Source: Gnetum montanum
Taxonomy: Eukaryota > Streptophyta > Gnetopsida > Gnetales > Gnetaceae
NCBI GenBank assembly: GCA_015680685.1
Contig: MNCI01017655.1
Location: forward strand, 1,206,365-1,253,237
DNA: 46,873 nucleotides
Reading direction: 5' to 3'
Positions 22,130-33,934 of this stretch are shown one piece after another. The stretch's first letter is position 1, and every line of letters begins with the position of its first letter. The position numbers and the translations under genes were made by a program. The notes under the pieces were generated by a model. It did no database searches and was not told the origin of the DNA. It saw only the letters and a program-made list of their open reading frames with translations.

Positions 22130-25100
22130 TTACACAAAAAATTTGAAATTCAAAAAAATCCCATGCTCTCATGGATTATCTCTATTCCAATCATCTCCAC
22201 CTTTCGTTTCTACATCATTTCCTTTTGCATCACCTTCCCCTGCGTTGCCCTCTGCTGGTTCTTCATTTCCTCCCTCTATGGGCCCTACGCCCTCATCTAG
22301 AGCCTACATTGTAGGGGTGAAGTGGTCAGCTAGGGCAACAAATGCAAACTACAATAGAGCATCAGCATTAACATAGTAGAAAGCAACTAACCTACGAAGG
22401 GCTGTGTCCATCTCAAAGGATATCTAGTCTAAACCGAGCCCAAGGCAATGCTAGACCTCCTCTGCCATGATGTCCACCCAATGCCTGTTGCTAGGTTCAA
22501 TGTTCACAGTAGCTCTCTCCCTTTTGGTAGTTGTCCACCTTGGTGGTCCTGGGAAAAATGAGATGGTTGTGGTCTCTCCTGTGGGAAGGTCCACTTTTAG
22601 GTCAAGAGATTCTGTAACCTTTACCTACTCCTTGAACTTGGTATATGCCTCAAAAGCATCAATGGCATTTACGAATGCTTCATATGTAAATGCCTCCATG
22701 GCAGCATCCCTGTATAGTTTACGATGGATGGCATTTTCCCATTTATACATGTGTTTATGGTTTCTCTAGGACTACCCCCATTCATAAACATTGGTGCTAA
22801 AGTCTTTCAAATCTTGACACTTCTGGGCTAGCAAGTCCATCTGCATTCGTTGTTTTATTATTTTGCAGGTGGCTTTGATGTTCTGACGCATGAATGTCCA
22901 AAACCTGGCGTAGTCTATTACAGCCATGCACCAATCCTCATTATTAGTATCACGGGCTATGAGGAACTCATTCCTCAACTTAAGATCCTCCACCTTGATG
23001 ATCAAGTCGGCCTCCCTTTGCTCAGCCCTTTGGACTCGTTTCCACAGGTCCTCATTGATGCGCTTATACTCCCACAACGAGCATGCCGAGTGCAAAATGC
23101 ATTTACAAGCCTCATCGTACATGTGATAAGATACCTCAGTCACTTCAAGTGGGAATGTAGGCACGGCACCAACTTTCAAAGGTCGTGCTAGGTCCCATTT
23201 GAGTCGAGAGGCTACCATGACACAAAGAGCATAGCAATCACGTTAGCATAGCAAGAGTAGCAAACTCAAGGAATTCTAGCATAACAACATGAGAGCACTT
23301 AACACTACTACTTACCCGTGTCAGGGTCTGCCTGTTGGAGGCGGTTGATCATGTCATCAACAATTCCCTGCACGAACGTAAACTTGCTAGGGATCTCGGC
23401 CCACAACTCTGCACGAATAGGAGAAGGTCCTGCAACATCAGCAGTAGTACCTATTACATAACTAAACATATCAATAATGGTCGAAATGGACCAAGAGAAG
23501 GCAAACACATTGTTGAATTCACCAGTGTCCGATTGCGATCTCCCTTCTTGCTGATGTAAGACGATGATGGTAACCTTGGTAGAGGTTCCTGCTAAGTCTA
23601 TACGGACCTCTTCCTCATGCGCTAGTGTCTTTCCTTTCAGGAGATTAGTGTCTTTTTTATTCAAAGGAGACTCCTCTTCATTAGTAGGAGGATTCTCTGT
23701 AATAACAAGAGCTCCCACCTTAGCGACAAGGGTTCTTCCCTTCTTGACTGGGGCCCTTTCTTCCGAGACTGGGGCCTCTATGTCTTTATTCATTGCCCCT
23801 ATCTTAGGGGCCAACACCTCTTCATCACCTTCTTCTTCTTCTTCTTTCTCTACCAGCAAAGAAACATATTTTCATCAATCCAAAACAAGTTAGCTTAAAG
23901 AAGGCACTATGCTACACCATGTCGTCTAGCGTAGCATAGCGTAGCAAACAATGACAAAGTAAGCATTGAACAAAAGTGTTTACCAAGGGGGGTTGCATCC
24001 TCTATAGTTTAAGCTGCAGTTTCCACCCCTCCTCTTCCTCCATGCGAAGGGTTTCCTCAGCTAGAGGAGGCCTCTTCCACTATAAATTTTTGGGCACAGT
24101 CTCAGCTATGAGACGTTCTCCCCATGACATGCTACCGGCTATGGTAGGGGGCATCTCACCTATGCTGTCCTAGCCACAAATGTTATGAGCCACACAATCC
24201 TTAGTCATCATGGAGAATGACTCCCCAATTATTTCTAAGGGATCTTGGGCTCATGTGGTCTGGAGGATTTGGCAAATCCATAGCCTAGAAATCTAGTTGT
24301 GATTTCGCATGACCTAGACTCCATTCTCATGAACCACCAGGAACTTCATGAAACACTTCAGACAGGCTATGTAGAAGGCATAATGTATGTTGGAACGGGA
24401 CTCCAATTTCTAATTAAGTCCCAAGATTTCAGCCTACAAGCCTTTACATAGAAAGCTAGCCTAGTTGTAACAGGCCCCCTCTTCCATTACCTCACGCATT
24501 ATCCAGGTTTGTTCAATCCCCAAGACCTTCCCTTGGATAAGTAGCTGGGAAAAGGCGTGAGCATGGAAGATAGGGTAGATCTCCATGGCAGGCCCATCTT
24601 TAAGCTTCTCCATGGAGAGCCCTTTCCATTCCTTAGCAATCCCTAGCCACTCCTAAATGTCCTTTTTCTAAAGGATCAACTCCTTCTTTCCTTTTGACCC
24701 TATGAGGACGCTGTCAGTAGGAACACCGAACAAGTCCACGAATAGCTGGTCATTGATTTCAATGATCACCTGCATGCCCTATATGTGCATGCGGAAGTGG
24801 CCCTCCTTTTCATAAAAGGAGTTGACCAAGGAGAGCATCTCGATAGTAGGAACGCTTAGATTTGGGGCTAGGAATAAATCCATAAGTCTAGCCTTTTCAA
24901 TATTCTAGACCAAGGAGTCCGAAGTTGCATGGTTTATCTAGCGTTGGCTCACTTCTACTTTGTTGTATTTGAAGTAGATGTTTGTCCCTTATGTCCCGAC
25001 AGTTACCACCATCACCTTCTAGGGATTCTTCACCCCTACAACAGTTTCAAAAAAAAATTAGCATAAAAATGCAAAAGATACAAATATTGAAAAGACACTC

Positions 25101-28100
25101 GAGCATGCGACACTTATTTTTTAGCTTACTAGGCCTATACGGTAACGGGAACGGTAGAAGTTCAACCAGAACTTATTCAACCATGACCGGTTTGAAGGGT
25201 TTGGCCCACTCCTCATCCAACCAACCCTACCCCTTGCACTGATCATAGGGAATAGAATATATGCTTGGGCAGGTATGGTATTCACCCCCGCATTGACCAA
25301 TCACACCCGCCCAAAGGCTCTCAACAAAAGAGAACTCTTGTAGGGCTATATGTGTTGTAGCTAGCAGACCTAGTCGATCGTGAATCATATCCTTGTCGAT
25401 GAAGAACCTTGTAACAAATGCATACTATTAGCATTTGGCCAATATGGCCAGTGTCGCACAAACACAGCAGAAAAAGGCTACAAAACTCACCCGCTAGCAT
25501 AGTAGATAGTTCCCTGTGGGTTCTAGAAGCACGTTGCCATATAATGTATGAGGAATAATGTGTTGTAACGGTGGTAGTAGCTATACTTAGGCATGTCCTA
25601 GATCCAAGCCAAAAACCTTAACCCTGTTGGGCACTAACTGGATCCTTCTCCCTGCCTGCTCATGATTTCCTCATCAGTCAGAAACCTCAGAATGCCCTGA
25701 CTTGCCCCAGGAAAAATGACTTCTGTTATGCTGGCCGCCTCTTCCTCCTCTAGGGATGACCAAACGATCACACTGAAGTGGTCAAGGAGGAATTGTAAGA
25801 GGTCCTATGCCCCTTTCCTAAACCAGACCCCCTACTCTCCCACACGTATATGGGGAGGAGGAGCATTAGCCACAGGTTTTCTCACATGACATAGGACCCC
25901 TCTAATTTCTAAAACAATCAAGATTGGCCTTAGCCCCATCCTACACAACACAACCAGCAAGTGTTAGAATCATGTCTAAATGCAATACACATGCAATGTG
26001 TAACGATGGAAAATGCTGGCAGCTGGAAAATACCAAACACAATCCCGTGTACACAGTTTTAACCATGGATCCGCGCGAGGGCTATGCTGGAAAAATGAAT
26101 CCATGGTGCCCTGAATGGTCTTGTCGATCAGACAGGGACTTACTAATCAGTAAACCGATGAAGATTACGAATATTTCGTGGAACGATATGATTCGGTGAT
26201 GTGCGAAATGAGAGAAAAGCAATGTAGATGAATGGTAACGACGATGATAGCACCAACACGACAACTGGAATCAGACACGAGAGAAACGTGTAATTGCAAG
26301 ATCTATAGTTTGACCCAGGAAAATAAGTATTTTGTATATTCAAGTTACACTGGGGAGACCTCGATTGTTTTGTACAAGCAAAAACAAAGCAATAAGAAAC
26401 AAGCAAACTATCTGAGCAGAAGTGCAGAATAGAATCCGATCTACCTTGTAGGCCGGAGAAGGTATGGAAGGAAGGTCAAGTTCTGACGTCTATTGATCAA
26501 CTGTTTCTGATCAATAGAAACTCACAAACCACACCAGATGATGTCTGGATCTCTGATCTGCTCCTTTTGCCTTAGGTAGTCTTTGCTCGGAACTGCCGAT
26601 AATCGCCAATGGAGAAAGTTGTGTCTTCACCAGAGGGGAATCGCTCTTACTGCCAATGCTCAAGCCAAGTGTCTCTTGTCTCTACCGGAAGGTGATGCTA
26701 TCAACAAGTCCCAAAGTGCTGCTCTCTCTATCTCTGCTCAAGGTGATAAATGCTCCTATGCTCAGAAAAATGTCCTTGCCTCTTTGATTTGCCAACCCCT
26801 GTATCTTTGTCAACTGGGGTATTTATAGGCTGTGACGTCCTATAGAAAAGGCGCAACCCTGATGATGTGTACCCCGGACGTTTCAGGTACTATTGACCTG
26901 ACCTTTTTGTATCAAACTTTGTGACTACGCACAATACGCTTGTTTGCGTATTGTGCGTGTGAAGAACAGATGCGCGTCGAGCATGTTTCAACTGTCTTTA
27001 GGTTATATTACGCTCATTCGCATTGCATTGCATGCAAGAGTGTAACATATCATGGAAGATAACTGATTCAAGCTGTTTTATGCTCGTTTACGTAGCCGCG
27101 CGTAATGAAGCGTAAATAATGTTTAGCTTGGCGATGCAATACGCTGCGATACGCTTCGTTGCGTATGATGAGCAATCTGCATGCCAAGAGAAAAGGGTTG
27201 ATCTGTTGCACTTTCTTAGACTTTGCCTTTGACTATTTTGTAGCTCATTACGCTGCCGTGCGTAATAGAGCGTAGACCTGGCCTTGAACAAAAGCCTTAG
27301 CAAAATATACGAGAAGTCGCATGTTACGCTGCTCAAGCCTCTCCACATGCCGAAGTAAATAGCCCTATGATGCCGGATTATGTTTGAACAGAATCACGCT
27401 AAGCGCTATTACGCTATGTCGTGTGATATAGCATAAACAGAGAAAGCATAGGAAGATTAGGAATCTGCACAGGAAGTTGAAGACTTGATGCTACCCGCCT
27501 CTTGGTCTTGCTCTGTCTTATTCTCCATTTTGGAATTCTGACATGCACCCTCGCCTGAATTGCGAACCTTTGCTTGAGGCCGACTTGCAATTTTCACGGT
27601 GTTTCACAATGTAGCAACACCTAGCAGGTCATGCAGATAGCATAGCATAACCCTCTTCCTGCGCATAGGGTAGCGAGAACATGAAAGCGCTAACATAGTG
27701 AAAATAGCCTAGCGTAGCAATAGAGAAATTAATGCTAATAGGGTGATTAACACTACGCCCCTAAAAAACACATGTTGTGCTATCACATTGCGCATGGCCC
27801 AACCCTCCTCAGGGTCCTACATCACACCATTCGAAATTCGAGTAACTTAAACTGCCCAAACCTTGCGGTTGGGACAACCATGGTGGTGGCAATTTAAGCC
27901 ACCTTGCATGTAACTATGGCATAACATTTATGCACTCACTATGGTCGAGACAGCAACAGTGGTGAAACAAAATCCAAAACAATGCGATGACAAAAAACAC
28001 AGGTGGCAAAAAATAGGATGCAAAATGAAAGCAGAGAACAACAGAAGCAAAAAATGATAACAGAATCGTGAAAAAACAAAGGAAGCATGGTAACCTATCA

Positions 28101-28218
28101 GGTCAATGGCGTGTCCTTCTACGCTATGACGTGTGCTTGTGTCACGTGCCCTAGGGTTTTCTTCACCTCCTCGACGTTTTCAAGTGCCAAATTAGTGTGT
28201 TCCTTCTACGGAGCCATC
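22130..28218 (-). pseudogene. Multi-exon antisense gene inside Tat-1
   Basis: Unrecognised protein of about 1,200 residues encoded against gag-pol. Exons inferred on the minus strand: 28218 to about 28100; about 27905-27770; 25940-25491; 25407-25130; 25035-23984; 23847-23316; 23211-22130. Of these, the last five have GT/AG borders and join in phase. The long fifth exon is a single frame with about 15 stops, 13 of them TAG; the last has 8 TAG and 1 TGA before its TAA. Visible traits: NSFYEKEGHFRMHI followed by INDQLFVDLFGVPTDS in exon 5, faintly like plant transposon proteins; an acidic EKEEEEEGDEEV start in exon 6; a probable coiled coil (RVQRAEQREADLIIKVEDLK) in exon 7; and a Gly/Glu/Asp-rich tail. 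A solo LTR interrupts intron 2. It was evidently a gene and is now dead here. Confidence 0.72.
25962..27543 (-). mobile_element. Solo LTR in intron of the antisense gene
   Basis: About 1582 bp. On the minus strand it runs from TGTCAGAATTCC to GATTCTAACA, with matching ends TGT(C/T)AGAAT. A TATAAATA box on the minus strand (26820-26827) sets the orientation. The U3 part (26830-27543) is packed with TTACGC/GCGTAA hairpins. No coding interior. I could not find a clean target duplication (flanks GCAAG and TGCAC), so the exact ends are uncertain. Confidence 0.72.
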
Positions 28219-28365
28219 GTCCTGCTCACAGATTTATTTTCCTTGTCGCTATGTAGAAAACTACCTTGCTCGCTATTAGCATAATCGCTCTAAAATCGCC
28301 TTGTGCTTTGAATATGGGCTCTACACTCTTATGGTGAGAATGGCAAGCTTACCAGGGTTAATCCC

Positions 28366-28372
28366 TATTTAT
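28366..28372 (-). promoter_or_regulatory. Candidate TATA box of the antisense gene
   Basis: On the minus strand CCATAAATAGGG lies 148 bp upstream of the first ATG of the antisense gene. The spacing leaves room for a normal plant leader. It supports an independent promoter for the antisense strand. Confidence 0.5.
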
Positions 28373-29035
28373 GGCCATAATCGTAAAAAGGGGAAACTTG
28401 CCACTCTCTCTCTTTGTTTAATGCGGAGTGCACTGTACAGCGTAGCATGCTCACCATGACATCGTAGCACTGTTAGCATTAAAACCTTGACACACTTCAA
28501 GCTAACTACTTGCTTTCCCAAAAAATGAAAAAAATGTATTTTCGATTATCCTGGTCTGGAAAGACCTTAAACTAGCAATCGTAGCATAGTTGCGTTCTTA
28601 CCGGTCTGAAAAGACCTTAAACTAGAAAACGACAATGTAGTTGCAACTTCCGTGGTCCAAAAAAGACCTTAAACTAGCATGTTTTGATCTATCATCCATT
28701 TGTAGTCTGCAATGACACTAAACTAGAAATCTCACATTTTTGCGTTTGTAGTTTTACATTTCTCCTTAGCAGCATCACATTTTCACATTGATAGTTTTAC
28801 ATTTCCTATTTAGAAGCTTTGCATCTTCATGCCATAATGGTCTACCATGACTTTAAACTAGCAAAAATTTCAATCACTGTATCATACTTCTCTAGTTACA
28901 TCTCATCATTGCTTTGCAAGTTTTCATTATACACGATTGCTACCAACATGTGCCTCTTAACTAGGCTTTCATCTCGTTTTGATAGGTTAAGCAGAAAATG
29001 GAAATACATCACGATCTTCCCACACATTTAGCCTT
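28373..29035. other. Right border of antisense module
   Basis: Non-coding stretch upstream of the antisense promoter and before pol resumes. It contains five imperfect copies of a unit ending in CTTAAACTAG or a close variant (about 28567-28860), the same word as in the 36-bp repeats after pol (32490-32930) and on the left border. The pol frame resumes near 29030. Confidence 0.6.
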
Positions 29036-32000
29036 AGTAGGTCCACATGGCAAGCTTGCAAGACAAATGACCCAGACCTGATCAACTGGGGGTCAACCAC
29101 AGCTAGCACCATAACATCCTTAGAAACATCCCTAGATTGGCTGAAGCATCTGGTCCAAACCCTAGATTTAGAGGCCAAGGATGTAATTGAGAACCCTCTC
29201 ATTAAGATTCCTATGACCACGTCCAAGGGAGAAGTGAAAATGTTAAAGCTTAGTTCCCTCATAGATGCACTGACGCATGAAAACGTAGCCAAGATTCTGT
29301 AAGACAATGTCAAAGTCTTTTCATGATCGTACATCGACATGTCAGGTTTGGATCCAAGGTTGATATAGCACAACATCGTTCTAGACCGGCGCGTGAAGGT
29401 AGTCAAGCAGAAGACTCATAAAGTCAAGCCAGAAATTGCACTAGCCTTAAGGGACGAAATCACCAAGCTAGTTTCATCTGTGCAGCTGATTATTCGGAGT
29501 GGGTGTCCAACATCATCATAGTTTCTATGAAAACGGGAGGAATAAAAATCTGTATAGACTTTCGGGATCTGAATAAAGCAACGATCAAAGGCAATTTCCC
29601 ACTTCCAAGCATCGATCAACTCATCGACACTACAGCTGGTCATACTTTGTTATCCTTCATGGATGGCTTTCCTGGCTACAACCAAATTTGCATCAACCTA
29701 GAGCATCAGCTAACAACAACCTTCATGACCCCATGGGGCACCTTCTGTTACACCATGATACCTTTTGGGCTCAATAACGCTGGAGTAACCTACCAGTGAG
29801 CCATGACCTACATCTTCAATGACTACATCCTAGAAATGTTAAATGACTATGTGGATGATATAGCAGTCAAGTCCAAGGAGGTAGCTAATCACCCACACGA
29901 TCTAGGGGTAGTCCTTAAATGTTTCCAAATGCATGATCTATGCCTTAATCCTAAGAAGTGTGTCTTTGGTGTGAAAATCAAACGCATGTTAGGGTTGATA
30001 GTATCAAAGGCCATAATAAGGGTGGACCCTGACAAAGTCAAGGCCATCATCAACCTGGCACCTCCCACAAACCTTAAGGAGTTACGTGGCTTGCAATGTA
30101 GGGTAAAGTTCATCTAAAGGTTTATAGCAAGGTTGGCTGACAAGTTACACCCCATGCAACATCTTCTAAAGAAAGGGGTTGACTTTGAGTGGACAACCCA
30201 ATGTCAACAAGCCTTCAATGACTTGAGGAAAGAACTCTCGCACCTCCCAACTGTGCATCCGCCATAGGGGGATAAGCCTTTCTTCATCTACCTCGTCACC
30301 TCCGACACATCTATCACAACACTGCTATGTCAAAAATGAGACGACAGATCTGAGATACCAGTGTAGTATCTGAGTCATGCACTAATAGTGCACGAGGAAA
30401 AATACAACAAAGTAGAGAGGCATTGCCTTGCCTTAGTGTTTGAACTAAAAAGGTGAAGGCACTATCTATTTTGTAGTGTAGTCAACATCATTTACAAAAG
30501 AAACATACTCGGGGCTATTACTAACAACCTATATGAAAGCAACAGGATAGCCTGATGGAAAGTAATAACCGTGGAGTTCGACCTATACTATGTAAGCTAG
30601 TTGTCAACTAAGGGTCAAGTCATAGCAACGCAACTTACGGCCTCACCCGTCGACAACCATGAAACTAGAGATCCTGAATTCCCAGATGAGCATGTTGGCA
30701 CTATCAACATTGTTCCATCACACCTAAAAGCTACTCTACACTTTGATGACATCTCAACCGCGTGAGGAGGTAGCGTAGGTGCCATCATTATGTTTCCCTC
30801 TGGGGAAATGCACCTATTTGCATATCATTATGTGTTCCCCTACACCAACAATGTGGTAGAGTATGAGGGGCTACTCAAAGGCCTCTCAACTGCCCAAGCA
30901 CTGTGCAAACAACACTTGGTAATCCACGGTGATTCGTAACTAGTTGTGAATCAAATCACCAAGGTCTATGCCTACAAAGCTACACAACTATAACCCTACT
31001 ACTACCTAGCAAAAAGCATGCTTAAGCAATTTGGAACCATAGATGTGCAACATGTGCCACGCAACAAGAACACTATGGCAGATGCCCTAGCCACCCTTGC
31101 ATTACGAATTCCACCACACTTGTTTGCAAGTCTGTCGACTTCGATTGTCCAATGTACTAAGCCTATCATTTAGGTAGGACACGTGACCTCTATTAGTGCC
31201 ACGGATACCTATGAGTGGTATGCTAACATTAAAGCCTATCTGCAACATGGTGAACCCCCAAGTGGACTAACATCTGCTCATAGAGATGTGATCCAAAAGT
31301 GCACCCGACAATATACGCTCATGGGGAATGATGCCCTGTGTCAATGCTCCTATGACTAGATATTGCTAGCATGCATGGATGGGGAGTAGGTGCACAAGGT
31401 AGTTAATGAAGTGCATGAGGGACTATGCGGTGGACACATAGCACCCAAGGCTATGGTCACAAAAATTAGATGTCTAGGGTACTATTGGCCTCACATGGAG
31501 CGTGACTACTTGTCAAAAGTCAAGACATGTGACACGTGCCAGAGATACACAAATCTCATACACATCTCAGCTATAGACCTGCACCCAACGCAAATCACAT
31601 GGCCTTTCCAATAATGGGGACTAGACCTCATAGTACGTATCACACCTAAGTCCTCCATAGGGCATAGCTTCATTATCACCGCCATTGAGTATTTTACTAA
31701 GTGGGTGGAAGCTATTCCCCTAAGGAAAATGACATCTCAGCAAATCTTCCATTTCATCCTAGATAACATCGTGATAAGGTTTGGGCTTCTAATGACTATT
31801 GTGATTGACAATGGACCATAATTCAGTAGTATGAAAACCCGAACCTTCTGCAGCAACCTAGGCATAAGGCAATCGTTCTCCTCCTTGTATTACCCACAGA
31901 TGAATGGACAGGCGAAGGCTACAAATAAGTCCATCATCAACTTGCTGAAGCATATGCTCAACAATAGCAAGAGGCGGTGGCACAAGCAGATCCTCTACGT

Positions 32001-32457
32001 TCTATGGGCCTACAAAACGACATGCAGAACCATGACAAGTAAGACTCCTTACAGCCTTGTTTATGGATTTGAAGTTGTGTTGCCTCTTAAGTTGCAGGTA
32101 ACATTACTTTGGATGATCCTCTCAGATGTCGTGAGCGAAGCCCAGAACAATGAGTCGCAGGTCATTGACCTTGACTCAATAGAGGAGGAGCACGCGCAAA
32201 TGCTAAGATGCATAGAGCATTACCAAAGCAAGAAATAGCAAAAGCACCATGTAGACCCACATCGATGGCCAGTACAGAAGGGAGACCTCATCCTCAAGGT
32301 TGTCCATGAGCATGTGAGCAAATTCCTAGCCAACTGGGAAGGTCCTTACATGGTCACTAAAGCCTTTGGGAATGGAGCCTTCAAGCTAGTGAACATGGAT
32401 AGCAACGAGTTCGCCAACAAGGTGAATCACTCGTACCTCAAGCCATACTACATATGA
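29036..32457 (+). pseudogene. Tat-1 pol: RT, RNase H, second RNase H, integrase
   Basis: From about 29476 to the stop at 32457 one frame holds throughout, broken only by stops; a small deletion near 29472 shifts the part before it. RT: SEWVSNIIIVSM, FRDLNKATIKGNFPLP and the YVDD site at 29848-29859, intact. RNase H about 30270-30640 (LSHALIVHEEKYNKVERHCLALV). A second, archaeal-type RNase H about 30760-31110 (GDS-LVVNQ, HVPRNKNTMADALA), which is diagnostic of the Tat lineage. Integrase: zinc finger with CGGH and CDTC (31528-31539), core Asp in WGLDL and IDNGP, but the third catalytic residue Glu is Lys (AAG at 31915-31917). The C-terminus has no chromodomain. Order PR-RT-RH-aRH-INT is normal except for the 7.3-kb interruption before RT. 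Confidence 0.9.
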
Positions 32458-32935
32458 AGCACGAAGACATCAACTAGTGTCCACAACAACATTAAACTAG
32501 CAGCATTAAGTAGCATCCTCAATGACATTAAACTAGCAGCATCGAGCAGCATTCACAACGACATTAAAATAGTGGCATCGATTAGTGTCCACAATGATGC
32601 TAAACTAGCAGCATCGAGCAGCGTTTACAATGACGTTAAACTAGCAACACCGAGCACTATCCGCTATGATGTTAAACTGGCAACAACATCAAGTAGCGTC
32701 TGCAATGACGTTAAACTAGCGGCAACGAGCAGCGTCTGCTACAACGATAAACTGGTAGCAACAGTCCGCTACGACATAAAATTGGCACAACTAATTTGCT
32801 ATGAATATAAACTGGCATGGCACATCTTCCATGACATTAAACTAGCATGTACGGTCTGCTAGGACCTCAAACTAGCACAGCAGTTTGTTGGGACTCTAAA
32901 CTAGCACACAATCCACCACAACCTTAAACTGGGTT
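32458..32935 (+). repeat. 36-bp tandem repeats directly after pol
   Basis: About ten units. The word TTAAACTAG recurs at a constant 36 bp from 32491 through 32671, then at 39, 36 and shorter spacings as the array decays. The period equals 12 codons and one frame gives a Val-x-Asn-Asp-Val-Lys-Leu-Ala repeat (32572-32862), but it has no start context, so I treat it as non-coding. The same core word borders the antisense module on both sides. Confidence 0.85.
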
Positions 32936-33934
32936 CACATCACATCCCTAGCATGCATCTACATCAAGTACATATTGAATGAGCATGCACAGTGTCAACG
33001 TGGGGCTGGGATGTTGCATCTCCAGAACACAGTTCACGATGCATTGGGAACACAATATGGAATGCATGCAACATTGCCATCCTTGGCATTGTGTTGATCC
33101 TCTGGAGACGTCGTATAGCATCACACTAACCCTCCGGACCTACCGTTGCCACAACCCACTGCCCTTACGGTAGTTCCTTGTCCAATGCTTGCCTCTGGAG
33201 TTCTAGCAGTATTGTGGCCTAGCTACAATATTATCATCCTCCAGCCCCCTGCCAATGCCTCAGCTCAAACGATGTTTAGCTATGTGGTAGCTGATCCCAT
33301 AGCTGAACTGAAAATGCATGCCTTTGGCAGGGATTCTAGAGCATTCGCACTCATAGCAACTCCTGGTGCCTTTGACACCAACTCCTCCATGCCAATGCTA
33401 CCAAGGTTGCTGTGAGCCTTCCTACTTTGGACACCGTGCACCAGCATGGATGTCCAAGAGCTTCAACAACATCTACGGTAAGCAAGACCTTGATCCTCGC
33501 TTTGCGTCATGGTTGTTTCACTCTCTATCGTGCTTACAAGGTGCAGCCAAAAGCACGTCCAAGCCACAACAACAGGTGCTATGGCATTGCGAAGTGAGTG
33601 CCTTGACTAGCTTGACAACTTTAGAGTGCAAGTTCCATGACAGGCGTAACACAGCTCGCCACATGGGAAGCATCTGTAGGTAGGTCAAAACCCTTCATGG
33701 ATGTAACGCAACTCATCCTGCGAAGGAAACACCTATCCTACACGAGGTCAAAAGTTACAGTAAAGATGAAAATGGGAACAAGTCCCTCATGAGCACTCCA
33801 ACGAGGGACTTTGCTAAACCTCATCTTTGCCCTTTTCCTGAAAACCAATGCAAGACTCTCAAGCACAACCAAGTGACGTCCCGGCAATCACCGAGCGACA
33901 AGCTCAGTGTTATGTCTTTTGTGGTATTTTGTTT
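32936..33934 (+). other. 3' spacer of Tat-1
   Basis: Non-coding DNA between the repeat array and the hairpin. Several overlapping open frames (33146-33683) have no shared features with known Tat proteins and lack a conserved frame, so I call none. This is where Tat elements with antisense frames usually carry them; here only spacer is seen. Confidence 0.5.

Noticed and set aside
17907-32457. Reassignment of TAG to glutamine rather than mutation
   Set aside because: The intact MATE gene gives no support, plant nuclei use the standard code, and catalytic residues of protease and integrase are also lost.
33146-33683. Overlapping frames of 89 and 105 codons as an extra Tat-1 protein
   Set aside because: No motif, no stop-for-Gln pattern marking a former frame, and no counterpart in Tat-2.
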